DNA of 5,099 bases from Paludibacter sp. (GTDB lineage: Bacteria; Bacteroidota; Bacteroidia; Bacteroidales; Paludibacteraceae): NCBI GenBank assembly GCA_018054805.1, contig JAGPIU010000095.1, positions 1 through 5,099 of the forward strand, read 5' to 3'. The translations under genes and the position numbers were made by a program. Below are positions 4,849 through 5,099 of this stretch, piece by piece. Each line of letters starts with the position of its first letter. Positions within the stretch are counted from its first letter, which is position 1. The notes beneath the pieces were generated by a model that was not told the DNA's origin, ran no database searches, and saw nothing but the letters and a program-made list of their open reading frames with translations.

Positions 4849-5099
4849 ATGAAAATTGAAACTGAAAAACTCGTATTAAACGGAGTTGACGAACACCTGA
4901 AAGCGCTTATGAGCGTGCCCACTTACAAAATCGGGGCTTACACATTTGATGTGGACAAAAGAGTTCTTACCCATGGCGGTAACGGAGTAAAACTGACAGC
5001 TAAAGAATCGTACCTCCTGGTGCTTTTGGCTGCTAATGCAAACAACTTCCTGGAACGTAAGTTTATTCTTAACACTATTTGGAAAGAAGACAACTTCCG
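4849..5099 (+). CDS. Receiver-less OmpR-type winged-helix DNA-binding protein (cut by window edge)
   Basis: The ATG at 4849 opens 83 full codons to the right edge. After about 20 residues of unrecognised N-terminus (MKIETEKLVLNGVDEHLKAL) comes the first part of a Trans_reg_C-type winged helix: YKIGAYTFDVDKRVL (26-40), KLTAKESYLLVLLAANANNFLER (48-70), and ILNTIWKEDNF (73-83). This resembles the C-terminal domain of Bacteroidota RprY-type response regulators. The recognition helix would lie beyond the edge. No receiver precedes it: the 589 bp upstream are non-coding, so this is not a simple frameshifted regulator. If it ends soon after the domain it would be a stand-alone DNA-binding protein of about 110-120 residues; a C-terminal extension cannot be excluded. 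It is divergent from a complete two-component operon but its wing sequence differs from that regulator, so it is not a recent duplicate. Family call is firm, role unknown. Confidence 0.82.
   Translation, partial: MKIETEKLVLNGVDEHLKALMSVPTYKIGAYTFDVDKRVLTHGGNGVKLTAKESYLLVLLAANANNFLERKFILNTIWKEDNF

Overview
The window looks like a chromosomal segment of a Bacteroidota bacterium, probably Bacteroidales-like. The evidence is an AT-rich intergenic background, start codons preceded by A-rich stretches instead of strong Shine-Dalgarno sites, a TonB of the type common in this phylum, a GH105-type glycan hydrolase with a signal peptide, and -7 boxes that match the Bacteroidota form TAnnTTTG. Genus cannot be read from the sequence.

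Layout: (1) 1-530, minus strand: the N-terminal 176 codons of a secreted GH88/GH105-type unsaturated-uronyl hydrolase, cut by the left edge. (2) 531-876: a divergent intergenic region with a candidate minus-strand promoter and a 12-bp-stem hairpin. (3) 877-1551, plus strand: a complete TonB energy transducer. (4) 1552-1800: a convergent intergenic region almost filled by a 218-bp nested inverted-repeat element (1574-1791). It has perfect 18-bp terminal inverted repeats, a second pair of 10-bp inverted repeats placed symmetrically, and two GC-rich palindromes. It looks like a non-autonomous MITE/REP-type element and may also stop transcription from both sides. (5) 1801-4259, minus strand: a two-component operon, response regulator first (3570-4259) and sensor kinase second (1801-3528). 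The kinase has PhoR/WalK-like architecture (extracytoplasmic Cache-like domain, HAMP, PAS-like, HisKA, HATPase) and the regulator is PhoB/OmpR-like. All key catalytic residues are present. (6) 4260-4848: a long AT-rich divergent intergenic region. It holds a direct repeat with 11-bp periodicity (Pho-box-like geometry) in front of the two-component operon, a perfect 28-bp palindrome, a -7 box for the rightward gene, and a long repeat-bearing leader. (7) 4849-5099, plus strand: the start of a gene encoding an OmpR-type winged-helix DNA-binding domain without a receiver domain, cut by the right edge.

The two-component system probably senses an extracytoplasmic signal and may regulate itself through the direct repeat. 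The hydrolase and TonB fit a glycan- or nutrient-scavenging lifestyle, but nothing in the sequence shows that they are targets of the two-component system. No clearly new multi-gene system is visible. The most unusual items are the nested inverted-repeat element and the regulatory architecture around the receiver-less winged-helix gene.
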